DNA from: Paenibacillus radicis (ex Xue et al. 2023)
GTDB lineage: Bacteria; Bacillota; Bacilli; Paenibacillales; NBRC-103111
Assembly (NCBI RefSeq): GCF_024722015.1
Contig: NZ_JANQBD010000013.1
Location: forward strand, 62,001 to 126,000
Direction: 5' to 3'
Length of the DNA stretch: 64,000 nt
Below, in pieces: positions 8,471 to 16,770 of this stretch (positions are counted from its first letter, which is position 1; the number at the start of each line of letters is the position of its first letter). The notes beneath the pieces were generated by a model. That model had not been told where the DNA came from. It worked only from the letters and a program-made list of their open reading frames with translations, and did not search any database. The position numbers were made by a program, and so were the translations under genes.

Positions 8471-9190
8471 TTGGAGCAGAATCAGCAGGATTTAGCAAGC
8501 CAACCCGGTATGGAATCGGATAACCTACGATATAAACAATGCACGAGCTGCAAAATGCCAAAGCTGCTTGCTGACTTTCTTCGCAGAACGGGCAAACGTT
8601 CAGGCAAAGAGTCTCGCCGCGGAACCTGCAAAGCTTGCCGCAAGCGGCTGAAAGACGCCAAAAGGTCACAGGACCAGCGGCAAGAGCCGCAATCCTCGCC
8701 CCCCAGGCGAATAGCCCACCGGCCGCTTCCTGCACCTCCGCCAAAGCTGGGAGGACCCGACGCCTCCATACTTGTCCCAAACCGGCAAGGCATCTTAAGG
8801 ATGCGAGGGAGAACGGATAAAGGCCGTCGCTGGCAGCAGGAAACGGATCTGGAAACAGCCGTTACCCTTGTACGAGAGCATGCGGCCATCGTCATAAACC
8901 GCAATACCGTACTCCGCGTGTACAGCAATAAGACCTTTCGTCAGTATATATTGGAGCGCGACCAATACACCTGCTATTTCTGCGGAGAATACGGCGATAC
9001 CATCGATCACCTGCTGCCTCGGGCGAAGGGTGGTCATACAACACCCGTTAATTGTGTATGCGCCTGTATGCTCTGTAATCAGAGCAAAGCAGACCTTAGC
9101 CTCGATGATTTTATGCTCTCCAAGGATGAAACTACTCCGAAGCTTGACCCTAATATTGGCTTGCAAAAAGAACCTTCAAAACCGCTATAA
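8471..9190 (+). CDS. HNH endonuclease with N-terminal zinc-ribbon
   Basis: A protein of about 239 residues. Near the N terminus, CTSC and CKAC form a four-cysteine zinc ribbon. A proline-rich linker follows, then a C-terminal HNH nuclease: RDQYTCYFCG (zinc Cys pair), the catalytic IDHLLPRAKGG, an Asn, and CMLCNQSKADL. I prefer the TTG at 8471 because the GAGGTGG ribosome site overlaps the alternative GTG at 8462. Free-standing HNH proteins of this kind are frequent in Paenibacillus genomes and often act in DNA repair, phage or intron contexts; none of those is nearby. It is transcribed alone, divergently from the aldolase operon. Confidence 0.82.
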   Translation: MEQNQQDLASQPGMESDNLRYKQCTSCKMPKLLADFLRRTGKRSGKESRRGTCKACRKRLKDAKRSQDQRQEPQSSPPRRIAHRPLPAPPPKLGGPDASILVPNRQGILRMRGRTDKGRRWQQETDLETAVTLVREHAAIVINRNTVLRVYSNKTFRQYILERDQYTCYFCGEYGDTIDHLLPRAKGGHTTPVNCVCACMLCNQSKADLSLDDFMLSKDETTPKLDPNIGLQKEPSKPL

Positions 9191-9215
9191 AAGTGGTTTT
9201 GAAGGTTCTATCTTT
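9171..9215 (+). terminator. Rho-independent terminator overlapping the HNH stop
   Basis: A perfect 13-bp stem, AACCTTCAAAACC (9171-9183) with GGTTTTGAAGGTT (9195-9207), followed by CTATCTTTT. The TAA stop of the HNH gene lies in the loop, so gene end and terminator overlap. Confidence 0.8.
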
Positions 9216-9266
9216 TACACATCTATGAGGGGGTTAGTCGGTATCGTTTATTAACAAAAAGACGTA

Positions 9267-10025
9267 TTAGCCGTTCTTCATGCTTGCTTTGATTACCTCT
9301 TTAACCATCGAAGCTGCCTTTACCTTGGTCATCAAGCACGGGGAAATTTCCAGTTCATATTTACCTTTAAGAATGGTTTGCTTGAGCTGCGGGATGGTGC
9401 TGCATTCCTCTTCAAGAACATTAGTAACACTTCCAAACTGTAAAGGATGGTGAGTATCGCTTCCACCGACTACAGGCACGCCCAGCTTTTGGGCAAAATC
9501 GTTAACTTGCTCTTGCATAGCCGATATCCCGTATTTGTATAAATCCTTGGCGTTCAGATCAAAGAAATCGAACTGCCTAAGAATGTCTTCCGGCAAATGA
9601 TGCAGCGGATTGGATTCCCGAAAAGGGTGAGCTCCAATTTTGATCATATCGCTGACCCCATCCATTCGAAATAAATCAACTACAGAGATAAAGCTTCCTT
9701 CCTCTTCATGACCGTTCAACTGCTCACGGATCTTCCGTACGTCCTTCCGGTTTCCAATGAACAGAATATGCCCGCCTTCCTTCACATCAATCTCCATACC
9801 TGCAAACAGCTTAAAGCCGTCAATATCGTAATAGTCTTCATGATAAGCATACTTACTGTCAAGAAAGTCATAAATGTCAAAAAATCGCGTTGTATTAAAA
9901 TGCTCCGTCAATGTGATTGCCGTAAGCCCATTTCCCTTGGCTTCAAGTATGCTTTCTTGCAAATATTCCGGTGAGAACGTCACCTTCTTGGATAGCTTCA
10001 CGTGGGTGTGGAAATCAATTTTCAT
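9267..10025 (-). CDS. PHP-domain phosphoesterase
   Basis: A 252-residue metal-dependent hydrolase of the polymerase-and-histidinol-phosphatase fold. The metal-binding signatures are DFHTH (residues 4-8), ITLTEHFN, the GMEI segment, KIGAHPFR and a C-terminal GGSDTHHP. Such proteins remove phosphate from small phosphate esters. AGGAGAG precedes the ATG. It is divergent from an RpiR regulator 55 bases away and near an AfuABC-type transporter, so it probably dephosphorylates an imported sugar or polyol phosphate. That role is inference from position. Confidence 0.88.
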   Translation of the reverse strand: MKIDFHTHVKLSKKVTFSPEYLQESILEAKGNGLTAITLTEHFNTTRFFDIYDFLDSKYAYHEDYYDIDGFKLFAGMEIDVKEGGHILFIGNRKDVRKIREQLNGHEEEGSFISVVDLFRMDGVSDMIKIGAHPFRESNPLHHLPEDILRQFDFFDLNAKDLYKYGISAMQEQVNDFAQKLGVPVVGGSDTHHPLQFGSVTNVLEEECSTIPQLKQTILKGKYELEISPCLMTKVKAASMVKEVIKASMKNG

Positions 10026-10080
10026 TCTCTTCTCTCCTAGTTGTATGATATTATTATTTCAAGAAAGGGGGGACATCCTC

Positions 10081-10920
10081 ATGGACAAGCGTTTCAAATG
10101 GAATCTGGAAAACATGTCAGCCAATCAAAAAAAGATAGCTGATTTTATCGAAAAAAACGGAACCAGAATCGTTACACTTACCGAGCAGGATATGGCTTCC
10201 GAGCTGCAAATTAGCATTGCCTCCGTATCCCGATTTTGGAAAGCTGCCGGCTTCAAAAACCTCAAGGATTATAAGCTGTCCCTCATTCATGAGAACGGGG
10301 ATATTTCACCTGCCAATAAGATTCAGAACCTGCTGAACAAAGTAGGCGCCGATGACTTGCCGGGCGATATGATTGATCTTAGTATTCAATATTTAAAAGA
10401 AACCTCCGCCCATCTCTCACGTGAGGACTTCAACCTAGCTGTCCAAGCGCTTAACCGCTCGCGCCATATACACATCTTCGCTCCCGGACCTTCCGAAGCG
10501 TTAGGCGATCTGCTGCAATTCAGGCTTACCCGCTTCGGTTATGCAGCAACGACAACTCCAAAGAGCGGTCGCGAATTGTTCGAAGCTCTTGCCCACCTTC
10601 ACAAGGAGGACACGGTTGTTATTTTCGGCTTTGTGAGAATGCTTGCCGAAACTGAAATACTTCTGCGCCATGCCAAAGAAACCGGTTATACAACTATATT
10701 AATAACGGACCAGCTTGTCTCCGATATGAATGCTTTAGCTGATATCGTTCTTTATTCATTCCGCGGCCAAATGTGGGAATTCCACTCTATGGTAGCGCCG
10801 ATGGCGTTAGTCGAAAGCCTGATTGTCGCTGCAGGGATGCATAACAAGGAAGCTACATTAAAGCAGCTGGAGCATTTCATTGCGCTGCGAAAGCAGTACA
10901 GCTCCTATATCCCCAATTAA
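10081..10920 (+). CDS. RpiR/MurR-family transcriptional regulator with SIS domain
   Basis: A 279-residue regulator: N-terminal HTH_6 (about 1-75; MSANQKKIADFIEKN and the helix-turn-helix MASELQISIASVSRFWKAAGF) and a C-terminal SIS domain (about 125-260) that binds sugar phosphates. The start at 10081 has a GGGGGG site 8-12 bases upstream; the frame stays open 69 codons further up, but without a ribosome site and overlapping the opposite gene. It is divergent from the PHP gene and convergent, two bases apart, with the transporter ATPase. It probably senses the phosphorylated substrate of that transporter. Confidence 0.9.
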   Translation: MDKRFKWNLENMSANQKKIADFIEKNGTRIVTLTEQDMASELQISIASVSRFWKAAGFKNLKDYKLSLIHENGDISPANKIQNLLNKVGADDLPGDMIDLSIQYLKETSAHLSREDFNLAVQALNRSRHIHIFAPGPSEALGDLLQFRLTRFGYAATTTPKSGRELFEALAHLHKEDTVVIFGFVRMLAETEILLRHAKETGYTTILITDQLVSDMNALADIVLYSFRGQMWEFHSMVAPMALVESLIVAAGMHNKEATLKQLEHFIALRKQYSSYIPN

Positions 10921-10922
10921 GT

Positions 10923-12023
10923 TTAAATGCGGTTTTTTGATATTAATTTCTCTGACAGCTTGTCATACACATTGATTTTGTCGGCTGGGAAAGAAATCCA
11001 TACTGTGCTGTCCATCTCGTAATCAACCTCCCCAATCGTCTTCGCCAACAAGCCCCTGTCGCCTTGCTGCAATTGGATCAAGGTTTCAGACCCCGCGGGC
11101 AGAACGGAATAAACCTGGCATGGAATCGCGCCCTCCGATGGCAGCCTGGAAATATGAATATCTTCCGGCTTCAAGGCCAGCACAACTTCACCGCTCTGAT
11201 GCCCTTCATAGAAAAAGTCCAATTGGCCCAAGCTGGATGTCGTCCGCAGCATTCCTTCTGCCTCCACAGATCTCGCTTCAATCAAATTGATGCTAGGATT
11301 CCCGATGAAATCAGCCGCTTGAAGCGTACCGGGATTCCTATATAGGCCTCGCGGCGTATCCACCTGCACAATCTTCCCGTCAAAAAACAGCGCAATCTTC
11401 GTTGACATTGTGAGCGCCTCTACCTGATCATGCGTCACATAAATGATCGTTGTCTTCATATCCCGATGCAATCTTTTCAACTCGGTTCTCATTTCGATCC
11501 TCAGCTTGGCATCCAAATTGGATAACGGCTCGTCCAGCAAAAGAATTTTCGGCTCTGTCACAATAGCTCTGGCAATGGCAACCCGCTGCTGCTGCCCCCC
11601 CGATAATTCGGAAGGATAGCGGTCTATAAGATCGCGAATACGCATTTTTTCAAGTGCAAGCTCTACCTTCTTCCTAATTTCCGCCTTAGGTATTTTCTTG
11701 ACTTCAAGGCCGAAAGAAACATTATCGAAAATAGTCATATGCGGCCAAAGCGCATAGCTTTGAAATACCAAGCTCAATCCTCTTGCCGATGGAGCCGCAT
11801 GGACATGCATTTCTCCATGGTCTACGATCTTTCCTTGAATGGTAACGATTCCGGATTCGGGTTTCTCCAAGCCCGCAATAATTCGCAGCGTTGTCGTTTT
11901 TCCGCAGCCCGATGGTCCCAGAAAGGTCATGAAATCGCCTTCCTCAACCTCCAGATTGATTTGCTTCAGCACATGGTTTTTATCAAAATATTGATTGACG
12001 TTGCTTAATTGAATGATGCTCAT
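10923..12023 (-). CDS. ABC transporter ATP-binding protein, AfuC/FbpC/PotA type
   Basis: A 366-residue ATPase with Walker A GPSGCGKTT, Q-loop, signature LSGGQQQR, Walker B ILLLDEPLSNLD, a switch His, and a C-terminal TOBE-like regulatory domain. It energises the adjoining permease. I start it at the ATG 12023, one base after the permease stop; a TTG four codons earlier would overlap. It ends the SBP-permease-ATPase operon and abuts the convergent RpiR gene. Confidence 0.9.
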   Translation of the reverse strand: MSIIQLSNVNQYFDKNHVLKQINLEVEEGDFMTFLGPSGCGKTTTLRIIAGLEKPESGIVTIQGKIVDHGEMHVHAAPSARGLSLVFQSYALWPHMTIFDNVSFGLEVKKIPKAEIRKKVELALEKMRIRDLIDRYPSELSGGQQQRVAIARAIVTEPKILLLDEPLSNLDAKLRIEMRTELKRLHRDMKTTIIYVTHDQVEALTMSTKIALFFDGKIVQVDTPRGLYRNPGTLQAADFIGNPSINLIEARSVEAEGMLRTTSSLGQLDFFYEGHQSGEVVLALKPEDIHISRLPSEGAIPCQVYSVLPAGSETLIQLQQGDRGLLAKTIGEVDYEMDSTVWISFPADKINVYDKLSEKLISKNRI

Positions 12024-12024
12024 A

Positions 12025-13860
12025 TCAGTTTCCAAGCCCTTTCGTCAGGTCTGCTTTTCCAAGTTTCGTAGCCAAAAAGTACATAATCATAATGATGACA
12101 ATAATGATCGTAATAATGGCGTCGGTAAATTGAAAATATCCTTTTTCCGCATACCAAAATGTAAGGGTCGTCAGCGTTCCCGTCGTCGGAGTAACCAGTA
12201 AAATAATTAAGTCCATCTCCTTCATTACGCCTATGAATACGAGCAAAAAGCTGCTGATCAGACTTTTTCTACTGAGTGGAAGCAGGATTTTGGAAAACCT
12301 GCGGAACCAGGAAGCTCCCTGAATTACGGCGGCCTCCTCCAGCTCTCCTCCTACCTGAAGCATAGCGCTGTTGCCGGCACGGGTTGTAAAAGGCAGCTCC
12401 TTAACTATGGAGATCAAAATTATCAGCGTAAGCGTACCGTATAAGGCCGGCAAAAATAATATAGGTTTGGCAAACATCGAAATATAAATAGCTGCCAAGC
12501 TAATGCCCGGTATTAGATAAGGTAAAAATGAAATCTGTTCAATCCAGCGTGCAATCAAAAGTTTCCTTCCTCTGGATATAACATAACCAAGCAGCAAACC
12601 AAATAGTGCCGCTATAATCGAGGAAATGAGAGCAATTTTCAGCGAATTTATTAACGCCAGATACATCGCATTATTACGCAGCACACCAGGCTCCCCGGAG
12701 GCAATTTTGAAATTCGATTCACCGGTCCAATAATGCAAGGTCAGATTGCTGAAGCTGTAGTTTCCGTCCTTTAACATAAAGGTTTGCCACAGCAACAAGA
12801 TTAATGGAAACACACCGATGACCAGCATGAACAGCAGCGTGCCGCCCGCTACCGGCACTCGCCATTTGCCAAGAGGAGTCAGCGTCTTCCTGCCGTCCTT
12901 GCCGCCGATCGTGACGAAGCTTTTTCTTTTTCCTATCATCCTCTGGTTGAAATAGATCGTGACCATCGAAATAAACATGAGAATCAGACTTAATACGTAA
13001 GCTTCGGTCGTCATTCTGTTTCTCATAGCGCTGTAAAGCATAGTCGCAATCGTGTAATATTCAACAGGCAGCCCCAATAAAGCTGGTACGCCAAAAGATC
13101 CCATCGCCTTGGTAAACGTAAGAATCAATGCGGAAAGAATAGCCGGCAGCACCAGCGGCAACGTAATTTTCCTTAAAATTGTCAGACGGCTTGCTCCCAT
13201 AATACTGGCAGTATCCTCAAGCTGACTATTCATTGAACTAAGCGCAACGCCTACCAATAAATAAAAGTACACGCTGTCATGGATCGTAAGCGAAGCCACA
13301 ATAGGCAAGAAGCCATAGGATAGCCAATCCGGGGGATTAATATGAAACACCGCTTGCAGCAAGCCGTCACTGCCGCCGATCTTCTCGTTTTTAAATACAA
13401 TTAACCATGCCAACGAAATGATCCAGGATGGAAGCATATACGGAATCAAAGCCAAGAAGGCAATCATTTTCTTAAAAGGCAGATCCGTACGGGTCACGAG
13501 CCAGGCAATTGCCGTCCCCAGCAGCATTGACAATAGAGATACGGTAATCCCAACGCTGACAGAGTTGAGTATTGGCTTGTAAAACAACGCTTGGCTCATA
13601 TCGCTGTCCAGCACCCTCAGCCAATGGAACAACGTTAGCTGCCCCGGATTCGCCTCTGGTGTCAGACGCAGGTCCTGGCGCTGCCAGAGCAGTGTAGTTT
13701 GAATGATCTGCCATAACGGCAGCAATATGGTGTAAGCAAGAACGCATAGTGACAATGCACTAACAAGATATACCGGACTGGTGATAATCCTTCTAGCGAT
13801 GTTCTTGAGACGAACCAAGCGCTCCTTTGGCATAAGGCTTGAAGCCTCTCCTTTAGCCAT
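12025..13860 (-). CDS. Double-domain ABC permease, AfuB/FbpB/ThiP type
   Basis: A 611-residue inner-membrane protein with two copies of the binding-protein-dependent permease domain, about residues 90-300 and 390-600, giving roughly twelve membrane segments. EAA-like coupling loops are visible as EDTASIMGASRLTILRKITL and EEAAVIQGASWFRRFSKILL. Two halves in one chain is normal for the AfuB/FbpB family. It sits between the binding protein and ATPase genes and forms the channel of that importer. Confidence 0.92.
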   Translation of the reverse strand: MAKGEASSLMPKERLVRLKNIARRIITSPVYLVSALSLCVLAYTILLPLWQIIQTTLLWQRQDLRLTPEANPGQLTLFHWLRVLDSDMSQALFYKPILNSVSVGITVSLLSMLLGTAIAWLVTRTDLPFKKMIAFLALIPYMLPSWIISLAWLIVFKNEKIGGSDGLLQAVFHINPPDWLSYGFLPIVASLTIHDSVYFYLLVGVALSSMNSQLEDTASIMGASRLTILRKITLPLVLPAILSALILTFTKAMGSFGVPALLGLPVEYYTIATMLYSAMRNRMTTEAYVLSLILMFISMVTIYFNQRMIGKRKSFVTIGGKDGRKTLTPLGKWRVPVAGGTLLFMLVIGVFPLILLLWQTFMLKDGNYSFSNLTLHYWTGESNFKIASGEPGVLRNNAMYLALINSLKIALISSIIAALFGLLLGYVISRGRKLLIARWIEQISFLPYLIPGISLAAIYISMFAKPILFLPALYGTLTLIILISIVKELPFTTRAGNSAMLQVGGELEEAAVIQGASWFRRFSKILLPLSRKSLISSFLLVFIGVMKEMDLIILLVTPTTGTLTTLTFWYAEKGYFQFTDAIITIIIVIIMIMYFLATKLGKADLTKGLGN

Positions 13861-13890
13861 CTGTGCTAACTCCCTTTCAACTTGCGATAA

Positions 13891-15078
13891 TTATTTCAGC
13901 TTGATCCAAAAATCTCTTACTTTTGCAGAATTGGTATAAAACCCTTTGGCCTCATAAGTCCACATATTCAGCTTTTCATACGGAATCGCATTTTTACTTT
14001 TTACATCCGAACGCGGAACCCATGAGCCCAGCTCATTAAATGGCTCCACACCAGCGCCTTTGCCGTCTTTTTCACCCATCATCCAACGGATAAACAATTT
14101 GCCGGCATACTCATGCGGCGCCTTTTGAGCCATGTACACATATCCTGCATCAGGTACTGAGGTTTTGGGCTTAATGTCATAGATCGGGGCAACCTTCAAG
14201 CCGTCATCCTCGATTTTGCGTTCGTCTCCCGATACCGCAACTCCTACAGCCTGGCTTTTGGTCCCGGCTTTACCGATTGCATCCAGCACATCGCCGCTGC
14301 CTTTAAGGACAACAGGTTTATTTTCTCTAAGACGTTTAATAAATTCGTAGCCTGCATTTTCTGTTCCGTGCAGTTCAATTTCTTTACCGAATTTATCTTT
14401 ATAAGCCTTTTTCATGTCATCGCTATTAACTACCATCCCTGTGAACAAATCCATAAAAGCAGGCGAGCTGAGCGGGTCAACCAAGTATACTTTGCCTGTC
14501 CATTCCGGTGTCGTCAAATCCCACCAGCTTGAGACAGGAGCAGATTTGTAAGCTTCCGTATTGTAGTACAAGGTTCTCATTTCCAAATAGTTGGCGTACC
14601 CGTCCTTCGTGCGAAAAGGTTCATCCACATTCGGTGCGATATCCTCAGGCAAATATTTGTACACTCGACCCGGCTTGACCATCTCCTCGCCAACAGCGCC
14701 GCTGACTTCCTTGGTAATGATCACATCGGCGTTAAATAAGCCAGCATCCTGCTCTTTAATGAGCTTGTCCATCAAATCATTAGACTTCAGCTTGAACACT
14801 TCGACCGTAATGCCCGGATACTTGGCTTCAAATGTTTTCTTCGCATCATTGGCACGTGCGGAAGGAGAATAGACAACCACTTTCCCTTCCTTCTTGGCTT
14901 TTTCATAAAGCTCATCCGGTGTCTCTGTCTTGCTTAACCCGAACAGCTTCGATTCATCCCCAGCTTGTACAGGGGCAGCCCCCCCTTTTGGCCCAGTGGA
15001 CCCGCAAGCGGTAAGCGACATGGATATAGCAGCAACCAGCAGCACGGAAATTTTGGTAAATCGCAATGATTTTTTCAT
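13891..15078 (-). CDS. Lipoprotein substrate-binding protein, AfuA/FbpA/2-AEP type
   Basis: A 395-residue extracellular binding protein. The N terminus MKKSLRFTKISVLLVAAIS leads to the lipobox SLTAC, so it is membrane-anchored by a lipid. The body (KEGKVVVYSPSARANDAKKTFEAKYPGI) is the type-2 periplasmic fold of the Fe3+/AfuA/aminoethylphosphonate group. AfuA proteins, long annotated as iron binders, are known to bind hexose phosphates. The PHP phosphoesterase and sugar-phosphate-sensing RpiR next door favour a phosphorylated sugar here too, but phosphonate or iron is not excluded. AGGAGG precedes the ATG. Confidence 0.88.
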   Translation of the reverse strand: MKKSLRFTKISVLLVAAISMSLTACGSTGPKGGAAPVQAGDESKLFGLSKTETPDELYEKAKKEGKVVVYSPSARANDAKKTFEAKYPGITVEVFKLKSNDLMDKLIKEQDAGLFNADVIITKEVSGAVGEEMVKPGRVYKYLPEDIAPNVDEPFRTKDGYANYLEMRTLYYNTEAYKSAPVSSWWDLTTPEWTGKVYLVDPLSSPAFMDLFTGMVVNSDDMKKAYKDKFGKEIELHGTENAGYEFIKRLRENKPVVLKGSGDVLDAIGKAGTKSQAVGVAVSGDERKIEDDGLKVAPIYDIKPKTSVPDAGYVYMAQKAPHEYAGKLFIRWMMGEKDGKGAGVEPFNELGSWVPRSDVKSKNAIPYEKLNMWTYEAKGFYTNSAKVRDFWIKLK

Positions 15079-15160
15079 TAGAATGATTACCTCCTATAGC
15101 TTCATGAAGGCAATTATACCGATCAACTATTTGAGGAGTGTAAACTTGGTATTGAATTTT

Positions 15161-15204
15161 TGTAAATTTTATTACATAAATTTGTTGTTGTAATTTAATT
15201 TACG
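15161..15204 (-). promoter_or_regulatory. Two operator-like dyads upstream of the binding-protein gene
   Basis: TGTAA-N6-TTACA at 15161-15176 and TGTAA-N6-TTACG at 15189-15204 have the same architecture and are 28 bases apart, about 85-125 bases before the transporter operon. They are candidates for the local RpiR regulator. I saw no perfect copy in the RpiR-PHP divergent gap. Confidence 0.4.
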
Positions 15205-15364
15205 TATTATTAGTGTCCATAGCCTATTCGCGATGCTGATCTGGCGCATGGCGCAATCCTATTGAAAATAAAAGCAAAGGTGATTGGATAAATGGGGAGC
15301 AGGGTTCTACCAGGATTAACGGGAAATCCTCACGCTAATATCGGGCCACGCAGACAAATTACCC

Positions 15365-15508
15365 AAATAACAGGAAATCATCCTGTTAATCCCATCATAT
15401 ACGCCGTTTTTTCACCATAAGAGCTTCATTAGATGGAGCTTTTCCAGTTAGACTCTTTATAAACGATGGGATGGCAAAATTAGCTCCAGAAATTCCAGTT
15501 AACCATTC
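15365..15508. repeat. Dispersed intergenic repeat, copy A
   Basis: Two near-identical cores, a 24-bp one from 15365 (AAATAACAGG...CCTGTTA, itself partly palindromic) and an identical 31-bp one at 15478-15508 (AATTAGCTCC...ACCATTC), recur at 24858 and 24971 with exactly the same 113-base spacing. The sequence between cores has diverged. The element may extend about 60 bases further left. Confidence 0.75.
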
Positions 15509-15821
15509 CTATCGTCCGGCAAAATGCCAAGAGTGACCAGATACGCAGTGGGGTTCGACCGACCGCCATGCAATGCCGCAACGCGCGCCCGGGATTCGCG
15601 CGCGTTGGAAAAACCTTGAGGAAGAAGCGCGTCGTTACGGTTGAGTAAAGTCAATTGGACACGCCATCCTTGCTGTACGATCTGCGTTTGTACGTTTCGA
15701 GGGAGGGAGGGATGGGGAAGTACCGCCGTTGTTGATGTTATGTTTCCTTTGATGTATGGGTTGGTAGCCCTTCTGAAGTGCTCGGGGAACCCAGCAAACC
15801 TATACTTTTATCTCCTAACAA

Positions 15822-15866
15822 CAAAAAAGCCTCCACCCCACTCTTAAAATGGGATAGAAGCTTCTT
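15822..15866 (-). terminator. Rho-independent terminator downstream of tetR
   Basis: Read on the minus strand, GCTTCTATCCCA pairs over its full length with TGGGGTGGAGGC (using G-U pairs) around a nine-base loop and is followed by TTTTTT. The all-G-U mismatches show it folds only as minus-strand RNA. It lies about 80 bases past the TetR stop. Confidence 0.75.
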
Positions 15867-15942
15867 TGTTTGAATTTCAAGACTGACTCATTCCATTGTA
15901 CCCTCTAGGACGGCACCTTTATTATATATTCAGTGAACCTCT

Positions 15943-16542
15943 TCACAGCTTTATTGACTTATCCGTCGTCAACCCATCTAAAACGAACAAACGGACGTAC
16001 TCCATAATTTGCTCCTTATCTAGGGGCTTCCGCGTCTGCGATTTAGTCCAATCCGTGGCAAGGGCAAGATAAAGCTTCAGGATTGTGAAAGCAAGCACCT
16101 CAGAATCATAGGATTTGATTTCCTCCTTCTGAATCGCCTTGTCAATTTCTTGTCGCAAATAGTCCAAAACACTGCTCTCCAAACGCTGCAAGCCTTCCAG
16201 TGCCTGCTGTGTTCCAATATCACGAAACTCCTGGGCCAGCTTAATAAAAAGCTCATGGCATGCGCGAAACTCCAGCAGTAAATCTAGCATCCTGAATAAA
16301 TTTTGAAAAAATGTATCTTCTTCACGCATTCCCTTGTGTATAGCGTCCTTCATTTCTAGCATAGCATTTTGCAATATGGCTTCGAACAGCTCTTCTTTGG
16401 TTGTGAAAAAGGTATATATCGTGCCTTTCCCTACATTCGCAATTTTAGCAACCAAATCCATCGTCGTCGCCTTGTAGCCAAATTGGGAAAACGATTGCGT
16501 GGCCGCAGCCAGTATTAATTTCTTTTTATCAACCTTGGACAT
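15943..16542 (-). CDS. TetR/AcrR-family repressor, probably of the adjacent export genes
   Basis: A 199-residue regulator with the N-terminal TetR helix-turn-helix (about residues 8-55; LILAAATQSFSQFGYKATTMDLVAKIANVGKGTIYTFF) and an all-helical ligand domain. GAGGTGG lies just before the ATG. It is the last of four same-strand genes (ABC-2 permease, HlyD protein, secreted protein, regulator). GGTCAT-type motifs recur before this gene, before the HlyD gene and before the permease, so it likely represses the whole group. YbhFSR-type export systems have a similar TetR partner. Confidence 0.92.
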   Translation of the reverse strand: MSKVDKKKLILAAATQSFSQFGYKATTMDLVAKIANVGKGTIYTFFTTKEELFEAILQNAMLEMKDAIHKGMREEDTFFQNLFRMLDLLLEFRACHELFIKLAQEFRDIGTQQALEGLQRLESSVLDYLRQEIDKAIQKEEIKSYDSEVLAFTILKLYLALATDWTKSQTRKPLDKEQIMEYVRLFVLDGLTTDKSIKL

Positions 16543-16650
16543 AGGCCACCTCTTCTTTCACTCAAAATGCTTGGCTATATTAGACAGCGCCACATCGGCC
16601 TTTCCGGATCAGCAACCGGATTTTGTAAACTCGAACTACATACCGAAATA

Positions 16651-16665
16651 GGTCATATGGTCATT
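16651..16665 (-). promoter_or_regulatory. GGTCAT direct repeats upstream of tetR
   Basis: GGTCAT at 16651-16656 and GGTCATT at 16659-16665 form closely spaced direct copies of the half-site found as a perfect dyad before the permease (21164-21190). They lie about 110 bases before the tetR start and are a candidate autoregulatory site. Confidence 0.4.
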
Positions 16666-16770
16666 TTATAAAAACTTACCATGTTCGAGGCAGGATTGCA
16701 ATGTAACCACATAAAGTGACTGAAAGAATAAATACTATTCGCCCAAGTCTGCTGCTTTCCGGTTCAGCTA

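Larger units (their letters stand above)
15079..15942. other. Intergenic region with operator-like dyads, dispersed repeat and terminator
   Basis: An 864-base gap. Its right-hand end holds the tetR terminator, the middle a dispersed repeat, and the left part the promoter region of the binding-protein gene; each has its own entry. A GC-rich patch around 15580-15605 (CGCGCGCCCGGGATTCGCGCGCG) can fold. An open frame at 15641-15847 lacks a ribosome site and I do not count it as a gene. Confidence 0.5.

Noticed and set aside
15641..15847. 68-residue plus-strand frame in the 864-base gap
   Set aside because: No ribosome site, no recognisable product, and it overlaps the tetR terminator.
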